A stretch of DNA of 57,927 nucleotides from positions 1 to 57,927 of the forward strand of contig CAKSOL010000016.1 of assembly GCA_934477125.1 (NCBI GenBank), read 5' to 3'. Positions 17,184 to 25,212 of this stretch are shown one piece after another (position 1 is the stretch's first letter; the number at the start of each line of letters is the position of its first letter). The position numbers and the translations under genes are program-made. The notes beneath the pieces are model-generated. The model made no database searches and was not told the DNA's origin. It saw only the letters and a program-made list of their open reading frames with translations. This DNA comes from an uncultured Eubacteriales bacterium. Lineage in GTDB: Bacteria; Bacillota; Clostridia; Oscillospirales; Acutalibacteraceae.

Positions 17184-17917
17184 TCTTCTTCCCCTCCGAG
17201 CAGCAGCCGCGCGAATTCAATATCCTCCGGCACGGTTATTTTAATATTTTTCCGGCTGCCGAGAACGGCATATACTTTCTCGCCGGCAGCCTCGAACAAT
17301 CCGCCGTCATCTGTAAAAGCGGCGGCATCCGGCAGTCTTTCGCAAAGCTCGCGATACGCCGCGGCATCGACGCCCTGCGGGGTCTGAACGCAATAGAGCC
17401 CTGCTCTGTCGACAGTCTCGATAACGTTTCCGCCGCCGTCCACGCGCTTTACCGTATCGGCAACCGGAATTCCGCAAATTACAGCCCTGTGGGTTTCAAG
17501 CGCCGAGGCGACGTTTCCTATAACGAAATCGTCAACCAACGGTCTTGCGCCATCGTGAATCAAGACCTTTTTTTCGTCACTGCCCAGACGTTCCATTCCG
17601 CGGCAGACCGATTCATGCCGATTGGTTCCTCCGGACACGACGTCTGTTAATTTTGAAATATTATATTCGCCGGCAAGCAGCTGCAAGCGCAGCAGCTCGC
17701 TTTCCCGCGTTACAAGTATTATCCGGGAAATGAAACGGCTTTTTTCCAGCTGTATCAGGGTTCGGATTATAACCGGAACGCCGCCGAGGTTAAGCAGCTG
17801 TTTATCCCTGCCGCGCATACGGCTTGATAAACCCGCCGCAACGACTATAACCGGATATGCGGAAACACTCTCGCAGCTTTCAAATTTAAATTCAATTTTT
17901 GTTTTCAATTCTTCCAT
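17180..17917 (-). CDS. ispD: 2-C-methyl-D-erythritol 4-phosphate cytidylyltransferase
   Basis: IspD of 245 residues, transfers CMP from CTP to methylerythritol phosphate. The CTP-binding loop reads AAGLSSRMRGRDKQLLNLGG, and HDGARPLVDD and VQTPQ follow as in the family. It carries about 20 extra N-terminal residues (MEELKTKIEFKFES) compared with the short form. A later start is not obvious, and the frame overlaps the PAP2 gene by 26 bases. Confidence 0.96.
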   Translation of the reverse strand: MEELKTKIEFKFESCESVSAYPVIVVAAGLSSRMRGRDKQLLNLGGVPVIIRTLIQLEKSRFISRIILVTRESELLRLQLLAGEYNISKLTDVVSGGTNRHESVCRGMERLGSDEKKVLIHDGARPLVDDFVIGNVASALETHRAVICGIPVADTVKRVDGGGNVIETVDRAGLYCVQTPQGVDAAAYRELCERLPDAAAFTDDGGLFEAAGEKVYAVLGSRKNIKITVPEDIEFARLLLGGEEE

Positions 17918-18518
17918 TGCTTTTACCGCTCACAAACAAATTATACATACTGTTTCCAAAAATTGCAAATACCGTGCCGAGGCACCAGCCGCCGCACACA
18001 TCGGTCAGGAAATGAACATTAAAATAAATCCTCGAAATTCCAATCATAAAAGGAATAACAACGCAGCCCGCCGCCAAAGCTATCCGCTGAGCAGTATTTT
18101 TGCAGAACTGCCAGCTGAAAAGCATAACGGAAATATAAAGCGTTGTGCTGTTAAGAGCGTGGCCGCTCGGAAAGCTATACCCTGAGACCTGAATCAAAAG
18201 TTCCTCGGGACGTGCTCTGTGAAATATTATTTTTGCCGCAACCTGTACTATCCAGCCTGCAAAAACCGTAAAACCTACAGGCAAGCCGATATTTTTACGG
18301 GTCACAGGGAGCAAAAGCAGAAGCACAATAGCGCTGAATACGCCGGAAAATTCGCCGATATCGGTAAAATACCGTATTATAGGGCTTTTTGCTCCGCCCG
18401 GATTCAAAAAATGCGCAAATTGCAGTTCAATCGGCTCTAATCTGCCGCTTACCGCAAAGTAAGCGCAAACCGCGAACACGGCAAGCAGGCAGGCGGAAAC
18501 CATCAAACGTTTTTTCAT
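17892..18518 (-). CDS. PAP2-family membrane phosphatase
   Basis: Integral membrane phosphatase of 208 residues with about five to six helices. All three phosphatase motifs are present: KIIFHRARP, PSGH and SRIYFNVHFLTD (catalytic His and Asp). Members dephosphorylate lipid phosphates such as phosphatidate, phosphatidylglycerol phosphate or undecaprenyl pyrophosphate. Its position upstream of ispD/ispF hints at undecaprenyl pyrophosphate recycling, but this is inference. ATG at 18518 follows GAGG. Confidence 0.9.
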   Translation of the reverse strand: MKKRLMVSACLLAVFAVCAYFAVSGRLEPIELQFAHFLNPGGAKSPIIRYFTDIGEFSGVFSAIVLLLLLPVTRKNIGLPVGFTVFAGWIVQVAAKIIFHRARPEELLIQVSGYSFPSGHALNSTTLYISVMLFSWQFCKNTAQRIALAAGCVVIPFMIGISRIYFNVHFLTDVCGGWCLGTVFAIFGNSMYNLFVSGKSNGRIENKN

Positions 18519-18530
18519 ACAGTACCTCAA

Positions 18531-18562
18531 AAAATAAACGGCTGCACCGAAAAGTGCAGCCG
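18531..18562 (-). terminator. Terminator after Cys/Asp-rich protein gene
   Basis: Hairpin CGGCTGCAC/GTGCAGCCG with a short T-rich loop, followed on the minus strand by TTTATTTTTT. Confidence 0.85.
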
Positions 18563-18576
18563 CTGAACAGATAATC

Positions 18577-19014
18577 TTACTTATCTTCTTCGCTGTCGTG
18601 ATCGCAGCCGCAGCAGCAGTCATCATCGCAGCCATCGAAATCAAACTCCAGCTCCTCGCCGCAGTTTGGGCATTTTATGCCGCCCTCGGCAAGCATATCG
18701 GCGTCAAGATAAATAGTATCGTTGCAGCTGGGGCATTCAACCTCATAAACTGCGTCGTCATCATCGTCGCAGCAGCAGCAATCGTCATCATCGTCATCGT
18801 AAATAAGCTCCTCAACGGAAGCGAGGTCCTCGTCAACAGCGTCAATCTGACCCGCCATATCGGCAGCGTTCTCCTCGATATCGTCGATTTCGACAGAGAT
18901 ATCCTCCAGAACCTCGATAACAGCCTTCAGGATTTTACCCTCTTTTGTGCTGTCGTCAAGAGAAAGACCCTCAGCAAGTCCCTTAATATAAGCAACCTTT
19001 TCAGAAATATTCAT
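18577..19014 (-). CDS. Zinc-ribbon protein with Asp/Cys-rich runs (CD1247-like)
   Basis: Acidic protein of 145 residues. Residues 1-70 are a helical, coiled-coil-like region resembling the N-terminal domain of Clostridia proteins annotated CD1247-like. A run of Asp-Cys-Asp follows (YDDDDDDCCCCDDDDD), then a CPSC...CPNC zinc ribbon (CPSCNDTIYL, IKCPNCGEELEF), and a second Asp/Cys-rich tail ending CCCGCDHDSEEDK. Function unknown; metal binding is likely from composition. The ATG has AGGAGG. It starts 37 bases after efp on the same strand and ends at a strong terminator, so it forms a two-gene unit with efp. Confidence 0.85.
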   Translation of the reverse strand: MNISEKVAYIKGLAEGLSLDDSTKEGKILKAVIEVLEDISVEIDDIEENAADMAGQIDAVDEDLASVEELIYDDDDDDCCCCDDDDDAVYEVECPSCNDTIYLDADMLAEGGIKCPNCGEELEFDFDGCDDDCCCGCDHDSEEDK

Positions 19015-19051
19015 AATGCAAACCTCCTGTTATAAAATGAAAACAAATAAA

Positions 19052-19609
19052 TTATGCGCGCTCCATATACTCGCCTGTGCGGGTATCTATACGAATCTTA
19101 TCGCCCTCGTTGATAAACAGCGGAACGCGGATTTCGCATCCTGTTTCAAGAGTTGCGGGCTTTGTTGCGTTGGTTGCGGTATCGCCCTTGAATCCGGGGT
19201 CGGTAGCGGTTACCTCAAGCTCAACAAAGGTCGGCGGTTCAACGCCGAAAACCTTGCCCTTATAGGATAAGATTTTGCAGACCATATTTTCCTTAACAAA
19301 TTTAAAGTTATCGCCGAGCTCGGATGAGTTAATCGGAACAAGCTCGTAGCTTTCCTGATCCATAAAATAATAAAGATCGCCGTCGTTATAAGAATATTCC
19401 ATATCCTTGCGCTCAACATAAGCCGTCGGGAATTTTGCCGTCGGGTTATAGCTCTTTTCAACAACCGAACCGGTTATAACGTTTTTAACCTTAGTTCTTA
19501 CAAAAGCGGCGCCCTTTCCCGGCTTAACATGCTGAAATTCAACGACCTGGAGAACGTTTCCGTCCTCCTCAAAGGTAACACCGTTTCTGAAATCTCCGGC
19601 ACTTATCAT
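19052..19609 (-). CDS. efp: Elongation factor P
   Basis: EF-P of 185 residues, helps ribosomes past polyproline stretches. N-terminal KOW-like domain with the PGKGAAFVRTK loop (Lys32 at the tip), central OB domain and the C-terminal signature GDKIRIDTRTGEYMERA. GGAGG precedes the ATG. Transcribed from a consensus promoter with a leader of about 75 bases, and followed by the Cys/Asp-rich gene. Confidence 0.98.
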   Translation of the reverse strand: MISAGDFRNGVTFEEDGNVLQVVEFQHVKPGKGAAFVRTKVKNVITGSVVEKSYNPTAKFPTAYVERKDMEYSYNDGDLYYFMDQESYELVPINSSELGDNFKFVKENMVCKILSYKGKVFGVEPPTFVELEVTATDPGFKGDTATNATKPATLETGCEIRVPLFINEGDKIRIDTRTGEYMERA

Positions 19610-19692
19610 AATTAAAATTCCTCCACTATCACATAAACTGTTTTGCTGCCGAAGATGCGGTTCACATTACGGCAATATATCATACTTTTTAA

Positions 19693-19721
19693 AGTATATA
19701 GCTTTTGACGCGGTTTGTCAA
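19693..19721 (-). promoter_or_regulatory. Consensus sigma-A promoter for efp
   Basis: Minus-strand TTGACA (19716-19721), 17-base spacer, TATACT (19693-19698). Confidence 0.85.
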
Positions 19722-19777
19722 GTTTTTTTCGCGCCGAGACGCGCTGAAAAAGCAAGCCGGGTCAAGGTCGGTCCTTA

Positions 19778-20950
19778 TCAAATTCTCGCCGCTCCGCTTT
19801 TTCTTGCGGCATCGGCGACCGCCTTTGCAACCGTAGGTGCAATACGTTTATCAAACGCAGGCGGCAGTATATAGTCGGCGGCAAGCTCGTCATTTCCGAC
19901 AAGACCGCTTAAAGCATAGACCGCGGCAAGCTTCATTTCGTCGTTAATATCCGAAGCCCTGACATCCAGCGCCCCGCGGAAAATTCCGGGGAAAGCCAGG
20001 ACGTTGTTTATCTGGTTGGCAAAATCGGAACGCCCTGTTCCGACCACCGCCGCTCCTGCGGACAGCGCCTCATCCGGCATTATTTCCGGCACAGGATTAG
20101 CCATAGCGAAAACCACCGCTCCGGGCGCCATTGAAGCTGCCATTTCCCTGCTCACGATTCCGGGCGCCGACACTCCGACAAAAACATTGGCTGAGCGCAT
20201 AGCGTCTGCAAGCGAGCCGGTTATACGCTGCGGATTTGTTTTTTCTGCAAGCGCCTTATGAGCCTGCGATAAGCTGCCGTCCCCCGCGCAGAGAATACCG
20301 GCTTTGTCAACCATTATAAGCTCGCCTATTCCGAGTCCGAGCAACAGCTCGCCTATTGCCGTACCTGCAGCGCCGGCACCGTTAATAACGCACCTGACCT
20401 TCCGGATATCCTTTTTAACCAGCTTTAATGCGTTTATCATCGCCGCCGCAACGCATACGGCAGTTCCGTGCTGATCGTCGTGAAAAACCGGTATATCGCA
20501 TATTTCCTTGAGCCGGCGCTCTATTTCAAAGCAGCGCGGCGCGGCGATATCCTCAAGGTTGATACCTCCGAACGAGCCTGAAATATTATAAACGGTTCTG
20601 ACTATTTCATCCACATCGTTTGAGCGTATGCAAATCGGGAAAGCGTCCACCCCGGCAAATTCCTTGAACAGAACGCATTTTCCTTCCATAACGGGCATTC
20701 CTGCCTCGGGACCTATATTCCCCAGCCCCAGAACCGCCGAGCCGTCGGTTACGACCGCTATCAGGTTTGAACGTCTCGTAAGCTCAAAGGATTTGTTATA
20801 ATCCTTTTGAATTTCAAGGCAGGGCTGCGCTACTCCGGGAGTATACGCAACAGAAAGGTCATGAGCGTCTCGCACCTTAGTTCGCGAGGAAACCTCAATT
20901 TTCCCCTGCCATTCATAATGCTTTTTTAAAGCTTCTTCTTTAATGTCCAT
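19778..20950 (-). CDS. NAD(P)-dependent malic enzyme
   Basis: Malic enzyme of 390 residues converting malate to pyruvate and CO2 with reduction of NAD(P). It has the short bacterial form without a phosphotransacetylase domain: YTPGVAQPC near the N-terminus, TDGSAVLGLGNIGPEAG, FHDDQHGTAV (metal/substrate region), a GAGAAGTAI cofactor fold and FAMANPVPEI. ATG at 20950 overlaps the end of the GtrB-like gene by 11 bases, so it reads as the last gene of the sugar cluster. Its products, pyruvate and NAD(P)H, match what the cluster enzymes would need, but this link is only inference. Confidence 0.94.
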   Translation of the reverse strand: MDIKEEALKKHYEWQGKIEVSSRTKVRDAHDLSVAYTPGVAQPCLEIQKDYNKSFELTRRSNLIAVVTDGSAVLGLGNIGPEAGMPVMEGKCVLFKEFAGVDAFPICIRSNDVDEIVRTVYNISGSFGGINLEDIAAPRCFEIERRLKEICDIPVFHDDQHGTAVCVAAAMINALKLVKKDIRKVRCVINGAGAAGTAIGELLLGLGIGELIMVDKAGILCAGDGSLSQAHKALAEKTNPQRITGSLADAMRSANVFVGVSAPGIVSREMAASMAPGAVVFAMANPVPEIMPDEALSAGAAVVGTGRSDFANQINNVLAFPGIFRGALDVRASDINDEMKLAAVYALSGLVGNDELAADYILPPAFDKRIAPTVAKAVADAARKSGAARI

Positions 20951-21926
20951 CGTAATTTCTTCCCGGTATGATTTTCGGCGTGTTTTCATCGAAATTCAGA
21001 CGTTTTTCTTCAATCACCAACGGTCTGTGCATTACCTTTGTGTTAATATTCAGAACGTATTCGCCCAAAAGTCCGATAAAAAACAGCTGTATTGAGCCGA
21101 GGACGAACACGCCGAGCAAAATCGGTGTGTTCCCGGCAGGAAACGCATCCCAGTTCACAAGCTTCATTATCAGATAAACAAGAGCCACCAAAAGGCTGAT
21201 GACCGACATAATAAATCCGCCTATGGTTGCAACGCGGAGTCCTATTTTCGTATAAGAGGTAAAGCTGAGCATAGCCGCGTCATAAAGAGTATAGAAATTA
21301 TTATGCGTTTTTCCGGCGCGGCGCTTGGGCTGCTCATACGGAATTTCCTTTCTTTTAAAGCCGAGCTCTGCCACAATTCCGCGCAGGAACGGCGAAGAAT
21401 CGTCAAGTCCGCGCAAAACCTCCACAAAGCTTTTATCATAAAGCCCCGACCCGGTGAAATGCTCAATCTGCTCAACATTCGAGAACTTTTTAATAACTTT
21501 ATAATAGCAGGTACGCAAAAAGCGAATAAGCTTGTTTTCGCGGCTCGCGGTTTTTATTCCTATAACAATCTTATAGCCGTTTTCCCATTCCTCAAGATAT
21601 TTCGGTATCAGCTCGATAGGGTCCTGAAAATCGCAGCACATACTGATAGTGCAGTCTCCGGTGGTCTGGCATATGCCGTAATACGGAGAATTGAACTGAC
21701 CGAAATTTTTAGCATTGAAAATTGCTTTAATCCGTTTATCACCGCGGCAAAGCTCGGTGAGCAGTTGGCGGGTGTTATCGGAGGAATCATTATCGATAAA
21801 CAGCAGTTCCCAATCGTATGCGGTCAGCTGCGATGTAAACAAATCGCGTATGGCGTTTGCCATAGGGACGACATTATCCTCTTCATTGTAGCACGGAATG
21901 AGTATACTGACTTTTTTCTTTTCCAT
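20940..21926 (-). CDS. GtrB/DPM1-like glycosyltransferase family 2 with C-terminal membrane helices
   Basis: GT2 enzyme of 328 residues with the catalytic domain in the first 230 (VSILIPCYNEED, LFIDNDSSDNT, the metal-binding CDFQDP) and two transmembrane helices at the C-terminus (about 235-265 and 275-300). This build matches GtrB/YfdH/DPM1 proteins, which move a sugar from a nucleotide to polyprenyl phosphate on the inner face of the membrane. ATG at 21926 lies 8 bases after the epimerase stop. The donor here is likely the cluster's CDP-sugar, by context. Confidence 0.88.
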   Translation of the reverse strand: MEKKKVSILIPCYNEEDNVVPMANAIRDLFTSQLTAYDWELLFIDNDSSDNTRQLLTELCRGDKRIKAIFNAKNFGQFNSPYYGICQTTGDCTISMCCDFQDPIELIPKYLEEWENGYKIVIGIKTASRENKLIRFLRTCYYKVIKKFSNVEQIEHFTGSGLYDKSFVEVLRGLDDSSPFLRGIVAELGFKRKEIPYEQPKRRAGKTHNNFYTLYDAAMLSFTSYTKIGLRVATIGGFIMSVISLLVALVYLIMKLVNWDAFPAGNTPILLGVFVLGSIQLFFIGLLGEYVLNINTKVMHRPLVIEEKRLNFDENTPKIIPGRNYDGH

Positions 21927-21934
21927 TCTCTTTC

Positions 21935-22855
21935 CTAATCCTTTAACTCTTTTAACCATTTATAGGTTCTGCGAACGCCCTCGGAAAAGCTTATCCGAGG
22001 ATGAAATCCCGTATCCGCTTCAAGTTTTGAAACATCGGCGCAAAGATACATAACCTGATTTTCCGGATACGGCAATTCGCCTATGCCTATATATGCCTGC
22101 GGATTTACAATATCGCGTATCTCGGTAATATAATCCCTTAATTTACGCGTTTTTCCCGTTCCGAGCGGGTAAACTGCGCCGTCCCTGCCCTTTTCACCTA
22201 TCAGGTAAAACGCAAGCGCGGCATCATCGCAGTGCATAAAATCCCAATCCTGCTCACCGGCTGTGAATTTGCAGGGTTCGCCCCTGTCAAGCTTTGCAAT
22301 AGTAGATTGAATAATTGCGTTAGGATTGCCCTTCTGACCGTACACGCTTAAAATCCTCGTCCAGATATGGCGTATTCCGAGACTCTGCGCATACAGTCTG
22401 CTGAGATTTCCTGCGGCAAGCTTAGCGATGCCGTAGCCCGTTACCGGTGCGGTCGGAGTTTTATCCGTAAGCTTTTCCCTGACCGGTCCGTATTCCGCCT
22501 GGCTTCCCGCTCCTATAAAGCATTCGCAGGAAAGCTTATGCGCCAGAGTAACGGCGTCAAGCGTATAGCGGATATTATCATTCTGCATATATGCGTCATC
22601 GCGGGTTCCGCCAAATGTTCCGAGCCATGCGAAATGATAGAACACATCGCATTTTCTGTTGATAGCACCCGAAACATTTTCCAACTCGGAAATATCGGCG
22701 TCAATCGCAATAACGTTTTCGCTTTTGAAAAATTCATCGGTTCTCGGTTCTCCGGGTTTACAAAGAGCATAAACCGTTACGCCCTTTTCAACAAGGGTTC
22801 TTATAAGCGCCGACGCTATCATTCCGGTAGCTCCGGTTACAACTGCCGTTTGCAT
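21935..22855 (-). CDS. NAD-dependent epimerase/dehydratase family protein, probable 4-ketosugar reductase
   Basis: Extended short-chain dehydrogenase of 306 residues. N-terminal nucleotide-binding TGATGMIA (G8xxG11xxA14), catalytic YGIAK in the middle, and a C-terminal substrate domain. In CDP-dideoxysugar loci a protein of this family (Abe, Tyv, YerF types) reduces the 4-keto group or epimerises the sugar. Here the position after rfbFGH and a ThDP enzyme points to the last step of the pathway. The exact stereochemistry is not predictable. Confidence 0.85.
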   Translation of the reverse strand: MQTAVVTGATGMIASALIRTLVEKGVTVYALCKPGEPRTDEFFKSENVIAIDADISELENVSGAINRKCDVFYHFAWLGTFGGTRDDAYMQNDNIRYTLDAVTLAHKLSCECFIGAGSQAEYGPVREKLTDKTPTAPVTGYGIAKLAAGNLSRLYAQSLGIRHIWTRILSVYGQKGNPNAIIQSTIAKLDRGEPCKFTAGEQDWDFMHCDDAALAFYLIGEKGRDGAVYPLGTGKTRKLRDYITEIRDIVNPQAYIGIGELPYPENQVMYLCADVSKLEADTGFHPRISFSEGVRRTYKWLKELKD

Positions 22856-22867
22856 AATATCACCTCA

Positions 22868-24706
22868 TCAGTCAACCGGCTTTACAAATAAATTCTCCAG
22901 CACTTCTTCTCTCGGCAAAAACGGCGCCAAATCCTCAAGCGGCGGACTGACAAGGCTGCCGTCCGGCAAGCGCTTCGCGCTGCTTTTCGGTTCCCATACC
23001 TGAGCGGTATCGGTAAAAATCTCGCAGAACGCAAAACCGGGAGCGGCAAGAGCAGCCTCTATTGCCTTTTCGGCTTCGGCGTTGCTGTGAGCGCAGAAAT
23101 ACGGCATATCAAACGCAGCCGCAATTTTTGAAAACTCCGGAAATGAGAGGTCACCGCTTTCGGGACCTATTCCGACCTTGCAATGCTCGCTGAACAAATT
23201 ACTCTGAGTAATTCTTATACTATGATATCCGGAATTGTTAATAAGGAAAACCTTAACAGGTAATTTATTCGTAACTATCGTCTGCAATTCCTGAAGATTC
23301 ATCATAATACTGCCGTCGCCCTCAAGGCATACGGTTTCGCGGCGTCCGCCCGCAATGCAAAGACCGACCGCGGCAGGAAGTCCGTAGCCCATACTCGCAA
23401 TAGCGCTGTTTATAATAAATCTCGACCCGTTCTTTATATTCCAGCACTGATGTCCCACAACGCAGCACGCTCCGTTGCTGACAGCGGTAAGGGAATTTTC
23501 TGGCAGCGCATTGCTGAGCTTTTCAACAAATGCGTAAACATTGGCAGTTTTTCCGTTTTCCTCGCGCTGACGCGGAAGAACAACCGGATAATGCTCCCGC
23601 CAATAGCGGCATTTTTCCGTCCAAAAATCGCTTTCAAAAACCGTTCTCTGTTCTTTTTCCGCTGCGGAAAGCATTTTTTCAATAAAGTCCTTAGCATCGG
23701 CAAAAACCGGCATATCAACGTGAATGGTAGGCTTTTTAAATTCAGCCGGGTCTATATCTACCATTATAACCTTTGCCTCGCGCGCCCAGGACTGCCAGTT
23801 ATATCCGACCTGGCGTATGCTGATACGGGTTCCTATACACAAAAGAACATCAGCGTTCTGAACAGCGAAGTTTCCGGCGCGGTCGCCCATATTGCCGGCG
23901 CGGCCGCAATAAAGCGGATGGTCGCTTTCAATAACATCTACACTGTTCCAGTATGTTACAACCGGAACACCGAGCTTTAAAACAAGCTTTTTAAAGCTTT
24001 CGTATCCGCCGGAAAGTCTTATTCCTCCGCCGGCATATATAACCGGGCGTTTTGCGTTTCTTAAAAGCTCAATAATCTCGTTTACCGTTTCTTCGGACAC
24101 CTCCGGCGGCAGCAGCGCGTCGTCCTCGCTGCTGTCATAGCCGCGCAAGCCGTCGGTTTCAATAGTCATTCCCTGATAATTTACGGGAATATCTATCCAG
24201 ACCGGTCCCTTTCTTCCGGTATTTGCAAGGTGCCACGCCTTTTCAAGCATATAGCGGATATCCTCAGGCTTTTCGAGCATTTCCGCATATTTGCACATAC
24301 AGCCCACAGACTTGGTTATATCAAATTCCTGGTCTCCGACCGCGCGAAGCGGCAGACCGCCGGTAAAATTCGAGGCATAGCGCGCCGTTGTATCGTAGCG
24401 AACCTGTCCCGAAATTACAAACATGGGTATTGAGTCAAGCCATCCGCCGACGACTCCGGTTATTGCGTTTGTTCCGCCGGGACCGGTTGTTACGCAAAGC
24501 GCCGCTATGCGGTTGTTAAGTCTTGCATAGCTCTCCGCCGCAATAGCGCTTGCCTGTTCGTGGTGGTTATATGTGCATTTTATCTTACTGTGATGACCGA
24601 AAGCGTCGTTTAAGTGCATAGCTCCTCCGCCTACGACAGTAAAGCAGTCGGTAACGCCGCGGGAGCTGAGGAAATCGGCAACATAGTCCGCCAAGCGAAT
24701 CTTCAT
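22868..24706 (-). CDS. ThDP-dependent acetolactate-synthase-like enzyme, candidate YerE-type sugar two-carbon transferase
   Basis: Thiamine-diphosphate enzyme of 612 residues with the three-domain fold of acetohydroxyacid synthase. Catalytic Glu50 sits in NHHEQASAIA, the middle domain binds a nucleotide-like ligand (PVIYAGGG), and the ThDP motif is GDG 463-465 with NN 490-491. Biosynthetic AHAS normally pairs with ilvN and other ilv genes; none are near. Instead it follows rfbF-rfbG-rfbH and a GtrA gene. In Yersinia the homologous YerE joins a two-carbon unit from pyruvate to CDP-3,6-dideoxy-4-ketoglucose, giving the branched sugar yersiniose. That role is proposed from context. It overlaps gtrA by 4 bases. 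Confidence 0.85.
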   Translation of the reverse strand: MKIRLADYVADFLSSRGVTDCFTVVGGGAMHLNDAFGHHSKIKCTYNHHEQASAIAAESYARLNNRIAALCVTTGPGGTNAITGVVGGWLDSIPMFVISGQVRYDTTARYASNFTGGLPLRAVGDQEFDITKSVGCMCKYAEMLEKPEDIRYMLEKAWHLANTGRKGPVWIDIPVNYQGMTIETDGLRGYDSSEDDALLPPEVSEETVNEIIELLRNAKRPVIYAGGGIRLSGGYESFKKLVLKLGVPVVTYWNSVDVIESDHPLYCGRAGNMGDRAGNFAVQNADVLLCIGTRISIRQVGYNWQSWAREAKVIMVDIDPAEFKKPTIHVDMPVFADAKDFIEKMLSAAEKEQRTVFESDFWTEKCRYWREHYPVVLPRQREENGKTANVYAFVEKLSNALPENSLTAVSNGACCVVGHQCWNIKNGSRFIINSAIASMGYGLPAAVGLCIAGGRRETVCLEGDGSIMMNLQELQTIVTNKLPVKVFLINNSGYHSIRITQSNLFSEHCKVGIGPESGDLSFPEFSKIAAAFDMPYFCAHSNAEAEKAIEAALAAPGFAFCEIFTDTAQVWEPKSSAKRLPDGSLVSPPLEDLAPFLPREEVLENLFVKPVD

Positions 24707-25212
24707 TTATTATCTTCCTTTCTTTTTGCAAAAGCCCAGAACTTATTCAGAATAAAATTGAGAGGAATGGTAACGACAAGCGAGCCCAAGCTTGCCAAAT
24801 AATAAGGTGTTCCCAAGTTTTTAAGCGCCACCTTAATAACAGGCGACAGAACAAGGCCGGTTATACCGTAACACAGCACCGTTTTCAGATAAGAAACAAG
24901 ATGCTCGGACGCCCCTTTGGAGCCGCTCGAAAAAACAAAGCGGTTATTAAGCAGATAGGAGTTTGTAACGCTGATTATAAACGCAATAAGCGTTGTAACT
25001 ATTATCTTTATATCCTCAGAATTGCTTTTTATTCCTATGCCGGAGAGAAAAGCAGTAATACCGGAAAATTCCGCATTTAAGAAGATAACGTAGAAGCAGA
25101 GCATTTCCGTGCCGTAGGATATCAATGTATTTGAAACGCCGACCAGTCCGAATTTAACGAACTGAATCAGCGCTGCAAATTTCTCGTTTTTCAATAAATC
25201 TTTAATCTTCAT
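24703..25212 (-). CDS. GtrA-family membrane protein, candidate polyprenyl-phosphate-sugar flippase
   Basis: Protein of 169 residues with four hydrophobic helices and the GtrA-family opening QFVKFGLVGVSNTLISYG. The last helix is followed by FWAFAKRK, the usual FNFxxxKxxVF-like end. GtrA proteins are thought to flip undecaprenyl-phosphate-linked sugars. It lies between rfbH (1-base junction) and the ThDP gene (4-base overlap), so the sugar made here is probably moved across the membrane on polyprenyl phosphate. Confidence 0.88.
   Translation of the reverse strand: MKIKDLLKNEKFAALIQFVKFGLVGVSNTLISYGTEMLCFYVIFLNAEFSGITAFLSGIGIKSNSEDIKIIVTTLIAFIISVTNSYLLNNRFVFSSGSKGASEHLVSYLKTVLCYGITGLVLSPVIKVALKNLGTPYYLASLGSLVVTIPLNFILNKFWAFAKRKEDNK

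Noticed and set aside
18598..19035. Plus-strand frame opposite the Asp/Cys-rich gene
   Set aside because: The GAC/GAT repeats read as Val/Ile on the other strand, giving a hydrophobic artefact without a binding site.
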